A stretch of 64,000 nucleotides of DNA from Bythopirellula polymerisocia (GTDB lineage: Bacteria; Planctomycetota; Planctomycetia; Pirellulales; Lacipirellulaceae), in the NCBI RefSeq assembly GCF_007860015.1, contig NZ_SJPS01000008.1, positions 1 to 64,000 of the forward strand, given 5' to 3'. This document shows positions 36,748-44,181 of this stretch, piece after piece (position 1 is the first letter of the stretch; every line of letters starts with the position of its first letter). Below the pieces are notes generated by a model, which was not told where the DNA came from, did no database searches, and was given only the letters and a program-made list of their open reading frames with translations. The position numbers and the translations under genes were made by a program.

Positions 36748-38139
36748 GTGACTTCCAGTACAACCCCATTTCCCATTAAGATCGTTTCGACTGATAGGAC
36801 CGCCCTACGAGAGCTCTCTTGGGCCTTGTCTTCCTTTGGCTATCAAGTCGACTCGTCCTCCGACTGGAATGAGAATGCTGCCTGGCAGCAGGTCGATACT
36901 CCTTCGCTGCTGATACTAGACGCACGCGATGAGGACCAGACAAGAGTAGCATTGGCTTCGCAACGTGCAACTCCGTTCGTCTACAGGATCGCATTGTATG
37001 ATGCGAACTCCTCGGCCAAGTCAAATCGACTGCTGGAATCAGGTGCCGATGACTTGGTGCGCTTTCCCGTCAACATTGGCGAGCTGCTTTCTCGCATCAA
37101 GAGTGGTGCCCGCCGTTTGGAATTCGAACGACGACTTGGCACTACCATCGGCTTTGACAAACACTCCAGAATTACTAACCAGAGGCGATTTATTCGACAA
37201 CTGGAGCGGCAATTACGTGACACCCTCGACACTAAGGACGGCGTGCTCATCGTTCTGGGAATTGACAGCTTAGATAGTCTGCGGTCGCAAAATGGCAACT
37301 TTGCCGTAGCGGAAGCTACCACAATCTTGGCTCAATGTCTGGGTGAAGAACTCACCGATGAAGATTGTTGTGGTGTAGTTGACGAGGGAGTTTTCGCAGT
37401 TCTGCTGCAAGGATCCTCCGTTAGCGAAGGACTGGAGTGGGCGGAGGACATCTCCAGCAAATTTACTGGACAAGCTCCCGCTACCGAGGGAGGTCGCGCC
37501 CGACATACCATCTCTGGAGTCGTTCTCAACTGGCCGACTGGAAACACAGCCAGCCATGAGGTTCAGCGCGGAGTTACAATCCTCGGGCAGGTGAGGAGTT
37601 TCGGAGGAGATCTCATCCTGGATGGAAACGAAGTGGAACAGATCCATTCAGACTGGAAACAAAAGTTCCCCCCCTATCATGAAGTATTTGCTCACCATGT
37701 GATGGAGGCACTCCCTCTGGTGCTGCCAATCAATGGCGAAAATTCTATCGACCGAGAAAGCCTAGGAATTTACGCCTTTGCCTCAGGCCAAAACCTACCA
37801 CCTTGCATTCCTGTGGTGGATGAGAAAGGACTCTTTCTGGGTGTGATCGAATCAAACTCATTTCGACAATGTGGAAACGATGTGTTCGACTCAATCGAGG
37901 AACATCTCATTCCGGTGTCGGAAACGATAAAAGGCGACGTACGCCTGGACGCAATCATCAGCACCATGGCATCGAATCAGAAGGATTACCTGGTGGTTGT
38001 AGAGGACAGCAAACCGATTGGATTTATAACCTACGAGAACATAGTCGCAATGGCTGTCGATCCAATTGGCGGAGAAGAAGACTCTCAGCCCGTGCTAGTC
38101 GACGCTGGAATGAACTCCTTGGTAATTCCACTTAGCTAA
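36748..38139 (+). CDS. REC - degenerate GGDEF - CBS signalling protein
   Basis: A 463-aa soluble protein with a GTG start. Domains: response-regulator-like fold (about 8-125; LLILDARDED at the phospho-Asp site), a GGDEF-type fold (about 135-295) where the active-site loop reads VVDEGVFAVLL instead of GGDEF, and a CBS-like pair (about 335-450, CIPVVDEKGLFLGVI ... YLVVVEDSKPIGFIT). Likely a nucleotide sensor and not a cyclase. It diverges from the FHA gene across 256 nt. Confidence 0.65.
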   Translation: MTSSTTPFPIKIVSTDRTALRELSWALSSFGYQVDSSSDWNENAAWQQVDTPSLLILDARDEDQTRVALASQRATPFVYRIALYDANSSAKSNRLLESGADDLVRFPVNIGELLSRIKSGARRLEFERRLGTTIGFDKHSRITNQRRFIRQLERQLRDTLDTKDGVLIVLGIDSLDSLRSQNGNFAVAEATTILAQCLGEELTDEDCCGVVDEGVFAVLLQGSSVSEGLEWAEDISSKFTGQAPATEGGRARHTISGVVLNWPTGNTASHEVQRGVTILGQVRSFGGDLILDGNEVEQIHSDWKQKFPPYHEVFAHHVMEALPLVLPINGENSIDRESLGIYAFASGQNLPPCIPVVDEKGLFLGVIESNSFRQCGNDVFDSIEEHLIPVSETIKGDVRLDAIISTMASNQKDYLVVVEDSKPIGFITYENIVAMAVDPIGGEEDSQPVLVDAGMNSLVIPLS

Positions 38140-38247
38140 GCGATGTACTGATTCTCAACAAGGCCTTCGGCTACTACCGCAGTCATTTTAAGCCACGGAA
38201 TAGCACTAATCGACCCAGCACAACACGTGCGACATCTAAATGAATTT

Positions 38248-38310
38248 TCTCACAGAGGCGTCGAGATCGCAGAGAAATGAGTTACCATTCTCTCTGTGTC
38301 TCTGCGAGAA
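38248..38310. repeat. CGCAGAGAC-type palindromic repeat, copy 1
   Basis: Left arm TCTCACAGAGGCG..CGCAGAGA and right arm TCTCTCTGTGTCTCTGCGAGA can pair. The same family occurs at 59348-59415. It lies between the convergent REC-GGDEF-CBS and AAA+ genes, so it may help terminate both. Confidence 0.6.
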
Positions 38311-38365
38311 GTTATCTTACTTCCAGATAACGAATGAGCCCGTCAACCTCGCATTTGGTGCGAGG

Positions 38366-40081
38366 CTATTCCTTCCCGCTCATCGCTGTGAAGTAATTGT
38401 TCACGGCGTGGTCGAGAATCTCAGTGGTGGCCACCATAGGTAGCTCATTGTATTCACAGTAATGAGCCACTTGATCCAATAGGTCACGTGCATGACAGCG
38501 TCGCAGCGGACGATCGCACGAATCATAGTGATGAGAGACCAAGTACTCCAGCTTATCCATCGTACATTCAATCTTCGACTTGCTGGCAAACGCTTCAAAC
38601 AGCTTAGAGAATTCCTGCCGTGAAGGAGCGCCGACTTCGATTTTGAAGGGAATGCGTCGCAAGAAAGCATCATCCGCCAGGTCGCTCGGTTCCAAGTTGG
38701 TCGAGAAGATAATGAGCTGCTCGAACGGCACCTCAATTTTCTTCCCATTGGCCAGGCTTAGGTAGTCGATGCGATTTTCAAGCGGAACAATCCACCGATT
38801 CAAAAGAGAAGTCGGATCGATTTGTTGCCGTCCAAAGTCATCAATCAATAGACTTCCGCAATTGCTTTTGAGTTGCAAAGATGCACCGCTGACATGACTA
38901 ATTGGATCGTGATTCAACTCCAGGCTATCCATGGTCAATTCGCCACCTACGACGACCGTGGGGCGCCGAATTCGGATCCAGCGTCGATCTTGATTCGAGG
39001 TATTGATGAGCTTGCTCGCACTCGACTCCACTGGCACATGGCAGGATGCATCAAAAAACTTAATGATTTGACCATCTTCGATAATGGCGTGTGGAACTAA
39101 GATATTCTGGCCAAAGCAACGAGTTATTCGTTGGGCGACGGTTGTTTTTCCATTCCCAGGAGGTCCATAAATAAACATTCCCTTTCCCGCGCTGATTGCG
39201 GGGCCGAGCTTCGCCAGCATCTCTGGTTCCACATTGATGTCCGAAAATGCTTTTTCCAATCGATCTCGCTTCGGCTTCTCAGTGCGAATCGTCTGCGCCT
39301 GTACAGAGGCTGCATAATCATCCAAGGGCACCGGAGCGGGACCGGAATAAGCACACTCCTGTGTAGCTTCGCGAGCCCGTTCGCGCCCTTGATCGGTCAG
39401 CTGATAGATATGATCACCCAACATCGCTGAGCCAGTGAGTGCAACATACTGTCTCTTTCTAAGATTAGTGAAAAGATCTTCAATGATTGCTACTCTTAGA
39501 CAAATTCGATCGGAGATCTGTTTTCCTGTTAACGAGCCCGCTGTCTGAATGATTTTGAGAATCAAGTCTTCGACAAAAGTAGCGTTGAGACCTGTCTCTT
39601 CAAGTGTGCTCGGCTCTTCGGGCAGGAAACTATCATCGAGGCCTAAAGCTGAAATCAACGCTTCCGGAGACTCCGTTTTCGAGGAGGTCCAGGTAGCTGC
39701 ATTTGCGGAGACCGACGGTATAGATTCGGTGGGAATTGTTGGCGACAAAACTTCTTCGTGAGACACGTTTTGATCCTCTTCATTGGACTTGGTAGTCAAC
39801 TTGCGGCTCAACTGCCAACCAAAGTTGGTAAGTTCATATTGCTTGGGCCCGTCTCCAGTTCGAAGCAGTTGCATCTCAATCAATTGGGAAACTGCCTCGC
39901 AGCAATTCTTCGCGTAATCAGGATTTTGCGGGTTGTAGAGCTTTTCATTCCCCGCCCTGACGGCATGCCCTCGAGTATCCGACCTGTTTTCAATGGCCAG
40001 CTTCCCACTATTCCTAGCGGCAACCCGGACAACGTCCTGTTCTTCCGTATTTAACGATTCTGGTGCAGCGATGGTATGCAT
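38366..40081 (-). CDS. AAA+ ATPase with N-terminal winged-helix domains
   Basis: A 571-aa protein. Two helical/winged-helix segments (about 55-95 and 170-240; LTGKQISDRICL ... YQLTDQGRERA) precede SGPAPVPLDDY. The AAA+ module carries Walker A GPPGNGKT (306-313), Walker B LLIDD (411-415), sensor STN (460-462) and FLRRI arginine finger (473-477). This architecture belongs to a widespread family annotated as ATPases with chaperone activity, often near Flp/Tad pilus loci. Here it is next to the FHA/kinase-tubulin genes, with which it may work. Confidence 0.8.
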   Translation of the reverse strand: MHTIAAPESLNTEEQDVVRVAARNSGKLAIENRSDTRGHAVRAGNEKLYNPQNPDYAKNCCEAVSQLIEMQLLRTGDGPKQYELTNFGWQLSRKLTTKSNEEDQNVSHEEVLSPTIPTESIPSVSANAATWTSSKTESPEALISALGLDDSFLPEEPSTLEETGLNATFVEDLILKIIQTAGSLTGKQISDRICLRVAIIEDLFTNLRKRQYVALTGSAMLGDHIYQLTDQGRERAREATQECAYSGPAPVPLDDYAASVQAQTIRTEKPKRDRLEKAFSDINVEPEMLAKLGPAISAGKGMFIYGPPGNGKTTVAQRITRCFGQNILVPHAIIEDGQIIKFFDASCHVPVESSASKLINTSNQDRRWIRIRRPTVVVGGELTMDSLELNHDPISHVSGASLQLKSNCGSLLIDDFGRQQIDPTSLLNRWIVPLENRIDYLSLANGKKIEVPFEQLIIFSTNLEPSDLADDAFLRRIPFKIEVGAPSRQEFSKLFEAFASKSKIECTMDKLEYLVSHHYDSCDRPLRRCHARDLLDQVAHYCEYNELPMVATTEILDHAVNNYFTAMSGKE

Positions 40082-40433
40082 AAATGGTTATTTCCCAAGC
40101 AGTTTCGGGGTCCACCTGAAGCGTAGCTTATTCCAACCCATTTGCCCGCCACACCGCCCCCCGTTTAGCCGCGTCCCGAAGGGAAGTGCGCTCCCCCCGC
40201 CACCAACCACTCCCCCCTCTAGGCGGGCAACGCCCGACAGGTCTTAACTCACCGCTAGTGCCTCACAGACATCGCCTAGCTACTCCCTCATGAGCGGATC
40301 GGCGCTAGCCGCCGTTTCTTCCAAACTCATCAAACATCATTTAAAGGTTCCTCATCCCTAGTGGAACGGGTTGGATCAATCAGTGAATGTAAAAAACCCC
40401 TGGTCCAATCGCTCGAACCAGGGGGGTACAATA
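40082..40433. other. Intergenic region between the AAA+ and SPFH genes
   Basis: No gene seen. A GC-rich, C-run-rich stretch (40140-40250) precedes the SPFH terminator at 40391-40428. Confidence 0.4.
40391..40428 (-). terminator. Rho-independent terminator of the SPFH gene
   Basis: An 8-bp stem CCCCTGGT/ACCAGGGG; on the minus strand it is followed by TTTTTT. It begins 6 nt after the SPFH stop codon. Confidence 0.85.
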
Positions 40434-41537
40434 TTACAACAGATTGACCACACGATCGGCCAAGCCCTTTTCGCCAAGGACCACGTTGAGCTTTCCACTC
40501 GACGCGACTTTCTCCAGGACCTCCAATTCTCGGAGCCGCATGAGGGTCGGGTTGTCGGCCAGTAGCTTGGCGGTGTTCGCCTGGCTCCGCATGGCCGCCG
40601 TCTCCTCACGTCGGAAAATCAGGTTGGCCTCGGCCGCCTTCTTGGCCTCGGTGACCTTATTCATCAGATCCTTCATATCGCCCGGTAGAATGACATCGCG
40701 GACACCTACTGAAACGATTTCCAGACCCAGATCACCAGCACGCTGACGAACCTGCTCTTCAAACTCGTTAGTAACGGCAACCTTGTCCGTCAGGAACGAA
40801 TCCAAATCACGAGTACCTACCACGGCACGCAGAGCCAACTGTGCCTCACGGTACAGTGACTGAGTTGCACCGTCAGTAACGGTAACAGCCTTACGCGCAT
40901 CGGTGATGCGGTAAGTGACCAGCGCGTTCATACGCAAGGTGACCTTGTCGGCGGTCATGATTTCCTGACCCGCCACATCCAAGGCCTGCTCGCGCATGTC
41001 GACCTCAACGACCTTCGAATCAGCCACGTTCTTCCAGAAAGCGTACTGGCCCGGGGCCAATGTCTCCACGTAATCACCGTCTTGGAACGATACACCTACG
41101 TGGTTTCGTTCAACCACGCAGATGTCGAGCACCTGCGCAGCGTAAGGCGAACGAACGATGGTCTTCAAGTCGCCGTGCTGCAAACGAACATCACGAGCGT
41201 TGACTACTTCGATTCGCACGTCCTTGAAGCCAGTCCAGTAAGCGCACAAACCTGGCGGCAAAACGTGGCTGAAGCGGCCTTCGATCCAGACCAATCCTCG
41301 CTCATAGTCCTTCAGATCAACGACCTGAGCGACCCCGGTGAGCGCACCGCTCTTGGCGATGACGTCCAGCTTGTCGTGGGTAATCAACGGATCTCGCTGT
41401 GAGACCACATCGACGCGGACCTTCCACAGCGGATCGAACAACCAGTATCGACCCTTGGTCAGCAATCGCTGGAATTCACCGTCGCGGAAGTACAAACCGA
41501 CTTCGTAGCTGCGAATCTTTACTTGCTTGAACAACAT
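40434..41537 (-). CDS. SPFH/band-7 (slipin-like) protein
   Basis: A 367-aa protein of the slipin group. It begins MLFKQVKIRSYEVGLYFRDG, without a strong N-terminal membrane helix. A doubled SPFH-type region (about 10-290) ends with the usual YRITDARKAV and coiled KVTEAKKAAEANLIFRREETAAMRSQANTAKLL segment. Such proteins form rings or scaffolds at the membrane. A good GGAGG-type leader precedes it. It has its own terminator. Confidence 0.88.
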   Translation of the reverse strand: MLFKQVKIRSYEVGLYFRDGEFQRLLTKGRYWLFDPLWKVRVDVVSQRDPLITHDKLDVIAKSGALTGVAQVVDLKDYERGLVWIEGRFSHVLPPGLCAYWTGFKDVRIEVVNARDVRLQHGDLKTIVRSPYAAQVLDICVVERNHVGVSFQDGDYVETLAPGQYAFWKNVADSKVVEVDMREQALDVAGQEIMTADKVTLRMNALVTYRITDARKAVTVTDGATQSLYREAQLALRAVVGTRDLDSFLTDKVAVTNEFEEQVRQRAGDLGLEIVSVGVRDVILPGDMKDLMNKVTEAKKAAEANLIFRREETAAMRSQANTAKLLADNPTLMRLRELEVLEKVASSGKLNVVLGEKGLADRVVNLL

Positions 41538-42021
41538 GAGGTTGTACCTCCTTTCTAGCCGAGGAACTTTTGTGGTCGGCTCGCCACATACTTCTTAGTA
41601 AAACTCCTTACCTTAACTGTGGCACAGGAAGTTGAAGACTATTGATATGTTTCAATGGTTCGCATTTTGTTGAAATAAAAATCCCTCGGGCAGCGGAACG
41701 AATCGCTTGGTCACACATCCACACGCGGAGTGCTATTTGAGCGGTCAAGTTCGCTGTATCTTCGGGACACTTCCACCGGCGAGGTCTTTGCGAGCAATAC
41801 TCACGAGACGACGTTCGGCTTCGATGGCCTTCGGACACAGCGTGCGTGAAAGCGGTATCCACGCACTGCATAGCGCCGGTATGTGCTGCCGCTACGCTAT
41901 CTTCTCACCGAAGTGAGGAAGACAACGCCCGACCGATCAAACAACCGTTCGCTACCCTCGGGCTTCATGGTGACGCTTTCGCGTCGTTTCCTTTCGCAAA
42001 GGAGCAGGTTTTCGGCCTGCG
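41538..42021. other. Intergenic region between the SPFH gene and the tRNA array
   Basis: About 480 nt, no gene supported. It lies downstream of the array (minus strand). No clear terminator for the array is visible. Confidence 0.35.
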
Positions 42022-42093
42022 GTGCGGTACGGGATTCGAACCCGTGACAGCCAGGTTATCAGCCTGGTGCTCTACCAACTGAGCTAACCTTGT
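42022..42093 (-). tRNA. tRNA-Ile(GAT)-like, acceptor stem not pairing
   Basis: The core is clean: D-arm, anticodon stem CCAGG/CCTGG with loop CTGATAA, T-stem CGGG/CCCG. The flanks that should form the acceptor (ACAAGGT and TACCGCA) pair at only about one position. It is the last gene of the array. Probably a pseudogene or a gene damaged by recombination. Confidence 0.5.
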
Positions 42094-42205
42094 GGCGGTC
42101 TCGCGCGCCTTCGTAACAATCCATACACGGAACACACAACACCAACCGGTTCAGTGGGGTGAAGTGCGCCGCTGGCCCAGCGCTATCAAAACCTCGCATA
42201 CAAAG

Positions 42206-42277
42206 AGACGCCGGTGGGAGTCGAACCCACTTCGAGCTGCTTTGCAGGCAGCCACCTGGCCGTTTAGCATCAGCGTC
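42206..42277 (-). tRNA. tRNA-Cys(GCA)
   Basis: Anticodon loop CTGCAAA; acceptor GACGCTG/CGGCGTC pairs fully with one wobble; discriminator T. CCA not encoded. Confidence 0.92.
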
Positions 42278-42286
42278 AGTTTCAAG

Positions 42287-42358
42287 TAGCCCATCCAGGA
42301 GTCGAACCTGGCCTACGACCTCCGCAGAGTCGCGTGCAATCCGCCACACTCACAGGCT
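42287..42358 (-). tRNA. tRNA-Arg(GCG)
   Basis: Anticodon loop CTGCGGA in a CGACT/GGTCG stem; acceptor AGCCTGT/ATGGGCT pairs. Bacteria normally read CGU/CGC with ACG (inosine), so G34 here is unusual. Position 8 is G instead of T; the D-stem is GTG/CAC. Confidence 0.82.
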
Positions 42359-42369
42359 ATGTGTTTCAG

Positions 42370-42442
42370 TACCTCACCAGGGAATCGAACCCCGTCTTGC
42401 AGATTCGAAGTCTGCCGTGCTAATCCGTCACACTCGCAAGGC
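42370..42442 (-). tRNA. tRNA-Arg(TCG)
   Basis: Anticodon loop CTTCGAA in GCAGA/TCTGC; acceptor GCCTTGC/GTGAGGT pairs with several wobbles. It shares the GTG/CAC D-stem with the neighbouring Arg(GCG). Confidence 0.87.
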
Positions 42443-42457
42443 TTATTTCTCATGTAG

Positions 42458-42546
42458 CATCTCGACCTGGAATCGAACCAGGACTTGGACTTTAGGAGAG
42501 TCCAGTGCGATCCGCCCCGTCTTCACTAAACACTGGCCATCGAGAT
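42458..42546 (-). tRNA. tRNA-Arg(CCT) with expanded D-arm
   Basis: Anticodon loop CTCCTAA in GGACT/AGTCC; acceptor ATCTCGA/TCGAGAT pairs perfectly. The D-region is 36 nt, about 17 more than normal, and is closed by CCAGTG/CACTGG. Discriminator G. Confidence 0.75.
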
Positions 42547-42550
42547 ATGG

Positions 42551-42622
42551 GGCCGACGACTGGATTCGCACCAGCATCAACCGGTTTACAAAACCGGTTC
42601 CTAACTATTCGGCCACGTCGGC
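42551..42622 (-). tRNA. tRNA-Thr(TGT)
   Basis: Anticodon loop TTTGTAA in CCGGT/ACCGG; acceptor GCCGACG/CGTCGGC perfect. The T-loop is TGCGAAT, with G at position 55 in place of the nearly invariant T. Confidence 0.85.
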
Positions 42623-42626
42623 AAAG

Positions 42627-42696
42627 CACGAGTGCAAGGATTCGAACCCTGTCCGTCAGTTTTGGAGGCTGACTGCTCTCCCAGGAGCACACTCGT
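42627..42696 (-). tRNA. tRNA-Trp(CCA)
   Basis: Anticodon loop CTCCAAA; acceptor ACGAGTG/CACTCGT perfect; discriminator G, as expected for Trp. The anticodon stem has a C31-A39 mismatch. Confidence 0.88.
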
Positions 42697-42702
42697 ATAA
42701 AG

Positions 42703-42778
42703 GGTGACCGAGCGGAATTGAACCGCCGCCAAACAGATTCACAGTCTGCCTCCGGAAACCAGCACCGGACCCGGCCAC
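42703..42778 (-). tRNA. tRNA-His(GTG)
   Basis: Anticodon loop CTGTGAA; acceptor GTGGCCG/CGGTCAC; discriminator C, as expected for His. The base before position 1 is T, so the usual encoded G(-1) is absent in this frame of the stem. The D-region is long (22 nt). Confidence 0.85.
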
Positions 42779-42780
42779 AG

Positions 42781-42865
42781 CGGAAGGAGAGGGAGTCGAA
42801 CCCTCAAGGCGTTATAGCTCAACCGGCTTCCAACCGGGTCCCGTCACCAATCGGGTAGCCCTTCC
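42781..42865 (-). tRNA. tRNA-Ser(GGA)
   Basis: Class II with a long variable arm; anticodon loop TTGGAAG; acceptor GGAAGGG/TCCTTCC; discriminator G, as in serine tRNAs. Confidence 0.88.
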
Positions 42866-42876
42866 GTTTTCATTAG

Positions 42877-42948
42877 TAGCTCGACCAGGATTCGAACCTG
42901 GAACCTCTCGTTAGAAGCGAGACATGATGTCCGTTTCACCATCGAGCC
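42877..42948 (-). tRNA. tRNA-Arg(TCT)
   Basis: Anticodon loop CTTCTAA in TCTCG/CGAGA; acceptor GGCTCGA/TCGAGCT; discriminator A. Confidence 0.9.
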
Positions 42949-42970
42949 TCATGCTTCAAACAACATCCAG

Positions 42971-43059
42971 CGGAAGGCATGGGATTTGAACCCACATGAC
43001 CCTTGTGGAGTCGCACGGTTTAGCAAACCGGCCCGGCGAGCCGTATCCGGCTACCTTCC
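42971..43059 (-). tRNA. tRNA-Ser(GCT)
   Basis: Class II with a long variable arm; anticodon loop TTGCTAA; acceptor GGAAGGT/GCCTTCC; discriminator G. Confidence 0.88.
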
Positions 43060-43070
43060 AAAAGTGCTAG

Positions 43071-43141
43071 TGGACCCACTGGGAATCGAACCCAGATTTC
43101 CAGCCTGCCGAGCTGGTATCTTCCCGTTTGACCATGAGCCC
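43071..43141 (-). tRNA. tRNA-Ala(GGC)
   Basis: Anticodon loop TCGGCAG in CCAGC/GCTGG; acceptor GGGCTCA/TGGGTCC with the G3-T70 wobble that identifies alanine tRNAs; discriminator A. Confidence 0.93.
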
Positions 43142-43146
43142 TAATG

Positions 43147-43217
43147 TGGAGCGTCGGGGAATCGAACCCCGATTACCTGGGTGCAAGCCAAGCGTCTTCC
43201 CGTTGGACCAACGCCCC
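43147..43217 (-). tRNA. tRNA-Ala(TGC)
   Basis: Anticodon loop CTTGCAC; acceptor GGGGCGT/ACGCTCC with the G3-T70 alanine identity wobble; discriminator A. Confidence 0.93.
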
Positions 43218-43233
43218 GTTAGTTTTCTTCAAA

Positions 43234-43304
43234 AGGTCCGTCCGGGAATTGAACCCGGTCCTCGTCCTTACCACAGACGTGTGCGGCCACAACACTTACA
43301 GACC
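43234..43304 (-). tRNA. tRNA-Thr(GGT)
   Basis: Anticodon loop GTGGTAA in CGTCT/GGACG; acceptor GGTCTGT/ACGGACC; discriminator T. D-stem GTG/CAC, as in the Arg genes. Confidence 0.87.
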
Positions 43305-43321
43305 ATCACCTAATATCGAAG

Positions 43322-43394
43322 TGATCCCGGATGGAGTCGAACCATCTCTCTCCTGGGTGTCATCCAGGCGTCGTAGCCGTTTGACCACGGGATC
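43322..43394 (-). tRNA. tRNA-Val(GAC)
   Basis: Anticodon loop ATGACAC in CCTGG/CCAGG; acceptor GATCCCG/CGGGATC perfect; discriminator A. Confidence 0.92.
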
Positions 43395-43398
43395 GTAG

Positions 43399-43474
43399 TG
43401 ACTAGGGTGGGAGTCGAACCCACAAAATCATCAGGCTCTCGACCTGATCGCTTTGCCAGTTTGCGTACCCAGCC
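43399..43474 (-). tRNA. tRNA-Leu(GAG), short variable arm
   Basis: Anticodon loop TCGAGAG in TCAGG/CCTGA; acceptor GGCTGGG/CCTAGTC pairs with wobbles. The variable region is only 7 nt, so this is class I; bacterial leucine tRNAs are normally class II. Confidence 0.8.
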
Positions 43475-43485
43475 ATTTATGCAAG

Positions 43486-43554
43486 TAGCGGGTTCGGGGG
43501 TCGCACCCGACGATCCAGGCTTATGAGGCCCGGTTGAGCACTGGCTCACCCGCG
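43486..43554 (-). tRNA. tRNA-Met or tRNA-Ile2(CAT)
   Basis: Anticodon loop CTCATAA. The acceptor CGCGGGT/ACCCGCT pairs except for C1-T72, an unpaired end as in initiators, but the anticodon stem lacks the GGG/CCC initiator signature. The D-region is short (15 nt) and the T-loop is TGCGACC. Elongator, initiator or Ile2 identity cannot be fixed from sequence. Confidence 0.75.
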
Positions 43555-43567
43555 CTAGTTTACTAAG

Positions 43568-43638
43568 CAGCCTTTACGGGAATCGAACTCGCACCACGAG
43601 ATTGAGGGTCTCGCATCCTGGCGCCAGTCTAACGGGGC
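43568..43638 (-). tRNA. tRNA-Glu(CTC)-like, acceptor stem not pairing
   Basis: Anticodon loop CCCTCAA in CGAGA/TCTCG. The 5' end GCCCCGT matches the intact Glu(TTC) at 45316, but the 3' end is AAAGGCT instead of ACGGGGT, so the acceptor fails. The T-stem also has a mismatch. Probably a chimeric pseudogene. Confidence 0.5.
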
Positions 43639-43651
43639 ATTTTGTTTCGAG

Positions 43652-43738
43652 TGGGTCGTGAAGGAATTGAACCTCTCGTCGCCCACCCCGCTTGTTTTCG
43701 GACAGCTGATTTACAGTCAGCCGCGAGGAGCACAACCC
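43652..43738 (-). tRNA. tRNA-Tyr(GTA) with nearly absent D-arm
   Basis: Anticodon loop CTGTAAA in GCTGA/TCAGC; acceptor GGGTTGT/ACGACCC pairs. Only 10 nt separate acceptor and anticodon stems (normally about 19), while the variable arm is 28 nt, about twice the usual tyrosine arm. Confidence 0.72.
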
Positions 43739-43745
43739 AATTAAG

Positions 43746-43823
43746 TAGCACGGGTGGGAGTCGAACCCACAAACAGTCACGAAGGTTTGAGCTTCGTCGC
43801 TTTGCCAGTTTGCGTACCGCGCC
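43746..43823 (-). tRNA. tRNA-Leu(CAA), short variable arm
   Basis: Anticodon loop CTCAAAC in CGAAG/CTTCG; acceptor GGCGCGG/CCGTGCT. The variable region is 9 nt, in contrast to the class II Leu(CAA) at 13672 with the same anticodon. Confidence 0.8.
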
Positions 43824-43831
43824 GTAGTGAG

Positions 43832-43906
43832 CGTCCTCGATGGGATTTGAACCCACGACCTCCACCTTGACAGGGTGGCGAGCACTCCAAGCTGCTCCAC
43901 GAGGAC
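43832..43906 (-). tRNA. tRNA-Asp(GTC)
   Basis: Anticodon loop CTGTCAA in CCACC/GGTGG; acceptor GTCCTCG/CGAGGAC perfect; discriminator G, as expected for Asp. Confidence 0.93.
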
Positions 43907-43922
43907 AAAGTCGTTCTTGCAG

Positions 43923-43996
43923 TAGCCCAGGTGGGACTCGAACCCACAGCATCCATGGTTCTAAGCCAAGGTGGTCTGCCAATTGCCTACCGGGCC
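43923..43996 (-). tRNA. tRNA-Leu(TAG), short variable arm
   Basis: Anticodon loop CTTAGAA; acceptor GGCCCGG/CTGGGCT. The anticodon stem has one T-T mismatch. The variable region is 6 nt (class I), as in the other two leucine genes of the array. Confidence 0.78.
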
Positions 43997-44012
43997 ATTC
44001 TTATTTATGGAG

Positions 44013-44085
44013 TAGTCCTGGGTGAACTCGAACCACCGATTGTCTTCTTGTAAGGAAGCTGCCTTAGCCGCTAGACCACAGGACC
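44013..44085 (-). tRNA. tRNA-Val(TAC)
   Basis: Anticodon loop CTTACAA; acceptor GGTCCTG/CAGGACT; discriminator A. Confidence 0.9.
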
Positions 44086-44091
44086 AGGTAG

Positions 44092-44176
44092 CGGAAGTCG
44101 AGGGACTCGAACCCCCAAGTCGCGCGAACGACCAACTGTTTTCAAGACAGTCTCCTCATCCGGCCGGATGACTTCC
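44092..44176 (-). tRNA. tRNA-Ser(TGA)
   Basis: Class II with a long variable arm; anticodon loop CTTGAAA in ACTGT/ACAGT; acceptor GGAAGTC/GACTTCC perfect; discriminator G. Confidence 0.92.
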
Positions 44177-44181
44177 GTAAG

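Noticed and set aside
43486..43554. Initiator tRNA-fMet call for the CAT gene
   Set aside because: The C1-T72 mismatch fits, but the GGG/CCC anticodon-stem signature is missing, so identity left open.
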